DNA from: an uncultured Opitutia bacterium | Lineage (GTDB): Bacteria > Verrucomicrobiota > Verrucomicrobiia > Opitutales > UBA953 | Assembly: GCA_903924185.1 (NCBI GenBank) | Contig: CAIYAN010000035.1 | Span: forward strand, 1 to 9,276 | Reading direction: 5' to 3' | Length of the DNA stretch: 9,276 nt | In this document: one piece after another, positions 6,085-9,276 of the stretch | How positions within the stretch are numbered: position 1 is the first letter of the stretch | Layout of the letters: every line of letters starts with the position of its first letter | Made by a program: the position numbers and the translations under genes | Notes under the pieces: model-generated | Database searches by the model: none | What the model saw: the letters and a program-made list of their open reading frames with translations, nothing else | What the model was told of the DNA's origin: nothing

Positions 6085-7701
6085 ATGAGACCCCTCTTCC
6101 TGTTGGCGTGGTCCGCTTTCACGAGCGTGCTCTGCGCACAGACGCCCGTCACCCATGACGTCGTGGTCTACGGGGATTCCGCCGCCGCCGTTGCCGCCGC
6201 GATCCAAGCGAAACGCCAGGGCTTAGATGTGGTCCTCGTCAACTCCACTGATTTCCTCGGCGGCATGACTTGTAGCGGGTTATCCGCGAGCGATATCTTC
6301 CACCGCGACGCGGTCGGTGGCGTGGCCCGGGAACTCTACGGCCGGATTGGCCAACACTACGGCAAGGCCTACGTCGATTACTTCGAGCCCCATGTGGCGC
6401 AGGCCGCGATGGATGGGATGGTCAAGGACGCGGGGGTAAAAGTCTTCCTTAACGAACAGCTCGATCGCAGCGCCGGTGGCGTGAGCAAAGAAGGGGTCCA
6501 ACTAAAATCTTTCCGAACGCTCTCCGGCAAAGTCTTTGTCGCCAAGGTCTTCATCGATGCGAGCTACGTGGGCGACCTCATGGCCGCAGCGGGAGTCTCT
6601 TACGCGGTCGGGCGTGAGCCGAATACGCTTTTCACCGAGACCCTGAATGGAGCGCAACGCGGCGACAATAAGCCCCGCAAACACTATACGCAGAAGGATA
6701 AAGACCACTTCATTAAGGATATTGATCCTTACATCAAAGCCGGCGACCCAGCGAGCGGTCTACTGCCTTTCGTCTTCGCGGAAGATCCGGTAACAGGCGA
6801 AGGCGACCGCCGGATCCAAGCCTACAACTACCGTCTCTGCGTCACGACAGACCCGGCCAACCGCTTGCCCTTCACCAAACCTGAGGGCTACCGCGAACTC
6901 GACCACGAGATGCTTCTGCGCAACCTCGAAGCCGGCGACGTCCGCTTCCCTGCCCTCCTCCATAAGTTACCCAACGGGAAAACCGACTGGAACTCCATGC
7001 ATGCCGTGGGCACGGACTATGTGGGCGCCAACTGGGCCTACCCCGAAGCCGACTACGCAACGCGGCAGAAAATCGAGCAAGCCCACGAGCTCTATATTCG
7101 CGGCCACCTCTGGACGCTAGCGAACCATCCACGGGTCCCGTTGGAGATCCGCACCCAGGCCGCCGCCTATGGACTTTGTAAAGACGAGTTCCCGACCCGC
7201 GGTGGCTTCTCGCCCATGATTTATATTCGCGAGGCCCGGCGCCTACAAGGGGCTTACGTGATGACCGAACTGGACTGCAAAGGAAAGCGCACGCCAGACG
7301 ACCCGGTCGCCCTGGCGAGCTTTGGCTTGGACTCGCATGCCGTCCGCTACTTCGTCACGAAACGCGGCTTCTTGGAGCGTGATGGCGTTATCTGGAACGT
7401 GCCGCCGCGGCCCTATGGCGTTTCCTACCGCAGCCTGACGCCTAAGGCCGAAGAGTGCACCAATCTGTTGGTGCCGGTCTGCCTCTCCGCCACCCACGCG
7501 GCCCATGGCTCCATTCGCATGGAGCCAGTCTTCATGCAACTGGGACAGGCCGCCGCAATGGCCGCCGGGATCGCCATCAAACAAGGCACGAGCGTCCAGG
7601 CAGTACCTTACGCACAGATCCGCGACCTCCTGACGGCAGCCAAACTTCCCGTGCAATGGACCGCGCCGCCCGCCACCAAGGCCACGCCTGCTAAAAAATA
7701 A
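6085..7701 (+). CDS. Secreted FAD-dependent oxidoreductase (FAD_oxidored-type)
   Basis: This is a flavoprotein oxidoreductase of 538 residues with unknown substrate. A Sec-like signal peptide (MRPLFLLAWSAFTSVLCAQ, no twin arginine) precedes an FAD-binding Rossmann unit, HDVVVYGDSAAAVAAAIQAK (24-43). The dinucleotide loop is G30-D-S-A-A-A, so alanine stands where the third glycine of GxGxxG is classical, as I recall being usual in this family. GGMTCSGLS (59-67) follows, then FIDASYVGDLMAAAGV (156-171), the second FAD-contact region, REARRLQG (382-389), and a C-terminal flavin cap HGSIRMEPVFMQLGQAAAMA (474-493). It ends in an Ala/Pro/Lys tail. Such proteins are numerous in Verrucomicrobia and Planctomycetes and are often annotated only as FAD-dependent oxidoreductase. 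A long hairpin-rich region lies upstream, and the furA-like gene starts 14 nt downstream, so co-transcription is likely. No Shine-Dalgarno sequence precedes the ATG; the signal peptide supports this start. Confidence 0.9.
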   Translation: MRPLFLLAWSAFTSVLCAQTPVTHDVVVYGDSAAAVAAAIQAKRQGLDVVLVNSTDFLGGMTCSGLSASDIFHRDAVGGVARELYGRIGQHYGKAYVDYFEPHVAQAAMDGMVKDAGVKVFLNEQLDRSAGGVSKEGVQLKSFRTLSGKVFVAKVFIDASYVGDLMAAAGVSYAVGREPNTLFTETLNGAQRGDNKPRKHYTQKDKDHFIKDIDPYIKAGDPASGLLPFVFAEDPVTGEGDRRIQAYNYRLCVTTDPANRLPFTKPEGYRELDHEMLLRNLEAGDVRFPALLHKLPNGKTDWNSMHAVGTDYVGANWAYPEADYATRQKIEQAHELYIRGHLWTLANHPRVPLEIRTQAAAYGLCKDEFPTRGGFSPMIYIREARRLQGAYVMTELDCKGKRTPDDPVALASFGLDSHAVRYFVTKRGFLERDGVIWNVPPRPYGVSYRSLTPKAEECTNLLVPVCLSATHAAHGSIRMEPVFMQLGQAAAMAAGIAIKQGTSVQAVPYAQIRDLLTAAKLPVQWTAPPATKATPAKK

Positions 7702-7706
7702 AGGGA

Positions 7707-7712
7707 AAGGAG
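7707..7712 (+). promoter_or_regulatory. Shine-Dalgarno sequence before the TTG start of furA
   Basis: AAGGAG (7707-7712) ends 3 nt before the TTG at 7716. It is the only strong ribosome-binding sequence before a gene in the window and the main argument for the TTG start. The 3-nt spacing is shorter than usual. Confidence 0.5.
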
Positions 7713-7715
7713 TTT

Positions 7716-8171
7716 TTGACAAAGTCCAAATCTCGGCTTCGCTCCCCTCAGATGCGAGACCCCGAAGACACCCTGCGCCAACATGACCTCCCGGTCACGG
7801 CCCAGCGTGTCTCCGTCCTGCGTGCCGTTTCCCACCACCCTCACGCGACGGCCGATATGCTCGCCGAGGAGGTCCGTGCTGAACTCGGCTCTATCTCCCG
7901 CCAGTCCGTCTATAACGTCCTGAACGTGCTCACCGATAAGGGCATCATTCGTCGCATCCAGCCGGCCGAGTCCGCCGCGCTCTACGAAGACCGTATCGGC
8001 GATAACCATCACCACCTCGTCTGTCGCACCTGCGGCAAGACTGAAGATGTTTGCTGTGCCGTCGGCGAAGCCCCTTGCCTCACTGCACAATCGCATCACG
8101 GGTTTAAGATCGATGAAGCCGAAGTGATTTACTGGGGCACCTGCCCCGCCTGCCAGAAGAAGAAACGCTAA
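7716..8171 (+). CDS. furA: FurA/PerR-type ferric-uptake-family regulator paired with katG
   Basis: This metal-dependent repressor is expected to sense peroxide and control the adjacent katG. It has 151 residues from a TTG start, or 139 from the in-frame ATG at 7752, which gives a more typical Fur N-terminus (MRDPEDTLRQHDLPVTAQRV). I kept the TTG because of the AAGGAG before it. The winged-helix recognition segment SRQSVYNVLNVL is at 61-72, and the regulatory metal ligands lie around H41 and GDNHHHLVC (95-103). Structural zinc cysteines are C103/C106 (CRTC) and C143/C146 (CPAC). Aspartate D111, eight residues after C103, matches PerR D104 rather than the glutamate of true Fur, which favours peroxide sensing. 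AVGEAPCLTA and DEAEVIYWGTCPAC are close to mycobacterial FurA as I remember it. An extra cysteine gives C113-C114. The gene lies 14 nt after the oxidoreductase and 53 nt before katG. Confidence 0.93.
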   Translation: MTKSKSRLRSPQMRDPEDTLRQHDLPVTAQRVSVLRAVSHHPHATADMLAEEVRAELGSISRQSVYNVLNVLTDKGIIRRIQPAESAALYEDRIGDNHHHLVCRTCGKTEDVCCAVGEAPCLTAQSHHGFKIDEAEVIYWGTCPACQKKKR

Positions 8172-8176
8172 CCTTT

Positions 8177-8220
8177 CCCCTATACTCCAACCCCTACCCC
8201 TATCCCCCAATTCCCCTCCC
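8177..8220 (-). promoter_or_regulatory. G-quadruplex-forming tract (C-tracts on plus strand) just upstream of katG
   Basis: The plus strand carries C-runs at 8177-8180, 8191-8194, 8197-8200, 8204-8208 and 8213-8216, plus CCC at 8218-8220. On the minus strand four runs of at least four G are joined by loops of only 4, 3 and 2 nt (AATT, ATA, TA), a strong quadruplex motif. The plus strand could form an i-motif. It fills most of the 53-bp furA-katG gap, in the leader or promoter of katG and on the template strand. Folding is predicted, not shown. Confidence 0.65.
8181..8186 (+). promoter_or_regulatory. Possible -10 element for a katG promoter
   Basis: TATACT matches five of six bases of the sigma70 -10 and lies 38 nt before the katG ATG. 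No good -35 is found 15-19 nt upstream, so it would need an activator or alternative recognition. katG may instead be read through from furA. Confidence 0.25.
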
Positions 8221-8224
8221 TACC

Positions 8225-9276
8225 ATGTCCGATATCTCCAAATGCCCCGTCATGGGCCACCTGGCTCCACAAAACCGCCACACCGCCGCCGCTGCGATGA
8301 GCAATGGCGATTGGTGGCCCAATCAGCTCAACCTGAACATCCTCCGTCAGAACTCCGCAAAGAGCGACCCGCTGGCACCAGGTTTTAACTACGCTGAAGA
8401 ATTCAAGAAGCTCGACCTCGAAGCCCTGCGTAAAGATCTCGCCGCGCTGATGACGGACTCGCAGGAATGGTGGCCCGCCGACTACGGTCACTACGGCCCC
8501 TTCTTCATCCGTATGGCTTGGCACAGTGCAGGTACCTACCGTGTGACCGATGGTCGTGGTGGTGCTGGCTACGGCACATTGCGCTTCGCCCCGCTGAACA
8601 GCTGGCCCGATAACGCCAACCTCGACAAGGCCCGACGTCTGCTCTGGCCGCTCAAGCAGAAGTACGGCCAGAAGATTTCCTGGGCCGACCTCATGGTCCT
8701 CACCGGCAACGTCGCCCTCGAAACCATGGGCTTCAAGACCTTCGGCTTCGCCGGCGGCCGTCCCGACGTTTGGGAACCACAGGAAGATATCTACTGGGGT
8801 CCAGAAACGGAATGGCTCGGCGACAAGCGCTATACTGGCGATCGGCAGCTCGCCGACCCGCTCGGCGCCGTCCAGATGGGCCTAATCTACGTCAACCCCC
8901 AAGGCCCCAACGGCAAGCCGGACCCGCTCGCCTCGGCCCGCGATATCCGCGAGACGTTCGCGCGCATGGCCATGAACGATGAAGAGACCGTCGCGCTCAT
9001 CGCCGGCGGACACACCTTCGGCAAGGCCCACGGCGCCGCCACGCCGGACGGCCACGTCGGTCCAGAACCCGAAGGCGCCCCGCTCGAAGAGATGGGCCTC
9101 GGCTGGAAGAACTCCTTCGGAAAAGGCCATGGCGCCGACACGATTACCAGCGGCCTCGAAGGTGCCTGGTCGAGCACTCCAACCCGCTGGTCGAATGAAT
9201 ACCTCAAGAACCTTTGGAACTACGAATGGGAACTCACCCAGTCCCCAGCCGGCGCCCACCAGTGGACGCCCAAGGG
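8225..9276 (+). CDS. katG: Catalase-peroxidase KatG (partial, C-terminus off the right edge)
   Basis: This bifunctional haem enzyme dismutates hydrogen peroxide and also acts as a peroxidase. About 350 residues are present, of roughly 720-740 in the family. That covers most of the N-terminal catalytic domain; the C-terminal, non-haem half is outside the window. The distal haem pocket is intact (MAWHSAGTYR with R96, W99, H100). Y222 in IYVNPQGPNG and M248 in FARMAMND complete the W-Y-M crosslinked adduct that gives catalase activity. The proximal haem ligand is H263 in GGHTFGKAHG. The N-terminus MSDISKCPVMGH has no signal peptide, so a cytoplasmic enzyme is likely. The ATG lacks a Shine-Dalgarno sequence and follows a pyrimidine-rich leader. 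It is the gene most likely regulated by the FurA-type protein directly upstream; the pair order is the same as in mycobacteria. Nothing in the visible part suggests loss of function. Confidence 0.98.
   Translation, partial: MSDISKCPVMGHLAPQNRHTAAAAMSNGDWWPNQLNLNILRQNSAKSDPLAPGFNYAEEFKKLDLEALRKDLAALMTDSQEWWPADYGHYGPFFIRMAWHSAGTYRVTDGRGGAGYGTLRFAPLNSWPDNANLDKARRLLWPLKQKYGQKISWADLMVLTGNVALETMGFKTFGFAGGRPDVWEPQEDIYWGPETEWLGDKRYTGDRQLADPLGAVQMGLIYVNPQGPNGKPDPLASARDIRETFARMAMNDEETVALIAGGHTFGKAHGAATPDGHVGPEPEGAPLEEMGLGWKNSFGKGHGADTITSGLEGAWSSTPTRWSNEYLKNLWNYEWELTQSPAGAHQWTPK

Noticed and set aside
5882..6152. Two overlapping minus-strand frames (61 and 74 codons) upstream of the oxidoreductase
   Set aside because: They cover the hairpin-rich region and the start of the plus-strand gene, have no recognisable motifs, and look like chance open frames in G+C-rich DNA.
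7243..7722. 159-codon minus-strand open frame over the oxidoreductase 3' end
   Set aside because: It is antisense to a gene with clear flavoprotein motifs, has no recognisable domains and no signal for its own expression.
8172..8224. C-rich repeats before katG as a CRISPR-like or tandem repeat array
   Set aside because: The units are short (about 6-10 nt), irregular and lack spacers of constant length. The C-run spacing fits a quadruplex or i-motif better.

Overview
The window looks like chromosomal DNA (G+C roughly 60% by eye) from a Gram-negative, diderm bacterium. The support is an RND efflux pump with a lipoprotein adaptor, a predicted outer-membrane beta-barrel, and several Sec-type signal peptides. 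My best guess is Verrucomicrobiota (Opitutae-like). It rests on the secreted FAD_oxidored-type flavoprotein, the DUF6268-like barrel, and the near absence of Shine-Dalgarno sequences before start codons. This is inference and could be wrong.

Layout: Positions 1-3505 (minus strand) hold an efflux operon, with an AcrA-type membrane fusion lipoprotein followed 5 nt later by an AcrB-type HAE-1 RND pump that runs off the left edge. Only 24 bp separate the adaptor start from a divergent AcrR-type TetR repressor (3530-4162, plus). A perfect 10-bp-arm palindrome (3491-3514) covers the first five adaptor codons and is the obvious repressor operator. The repressor tail overlaps, tail to tail by 29 bp, a predicted outer-membrane beta-barrel gene (4134-4973, minus). 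Divergent from the barrel gene is a short secreted coiled-coil protein (5055-5678, plus). A 406-bp non-coding stretch (5679-6084) follows, with a candidate sigma70 promoter and several hairpins. Then come a secreted FAD-dependent oxidoreductase (6085-7701), a FurA/PerR-type regulator (7716-8171) and katG (8225 to the right edge), all on the plus strand and tightly spaced.

How the genes work together: the left half is a classic locally repressed drug or bile-type efflux module. AcrR is expected to shut off acrAB, and probably itself, through the shared operator. The right half is a peroxide-defence pair, in which a FurA-like metal sensor sits directly upstream of the catalase-peroxidase it is expected to repress. 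The arrangement is the same as in mycobacterial furA-katG. The flavoprotein 14 nt upstream of furA may be co-transcribed with the pair.

The most interesting non-coding signals are the operator built into a coding sequence, -10-like hexamers exactly 7 nt before several start codons (suggesting leaderless mRNAs), a run of C-tracts before katG that gives a strong G-quadruplex motif on the opposite strand, and the hairpin-rich region before the oxidoreductase. I see no mobile element, CRISPR array, rRNA or tRNA, and no convincing wholly new system.
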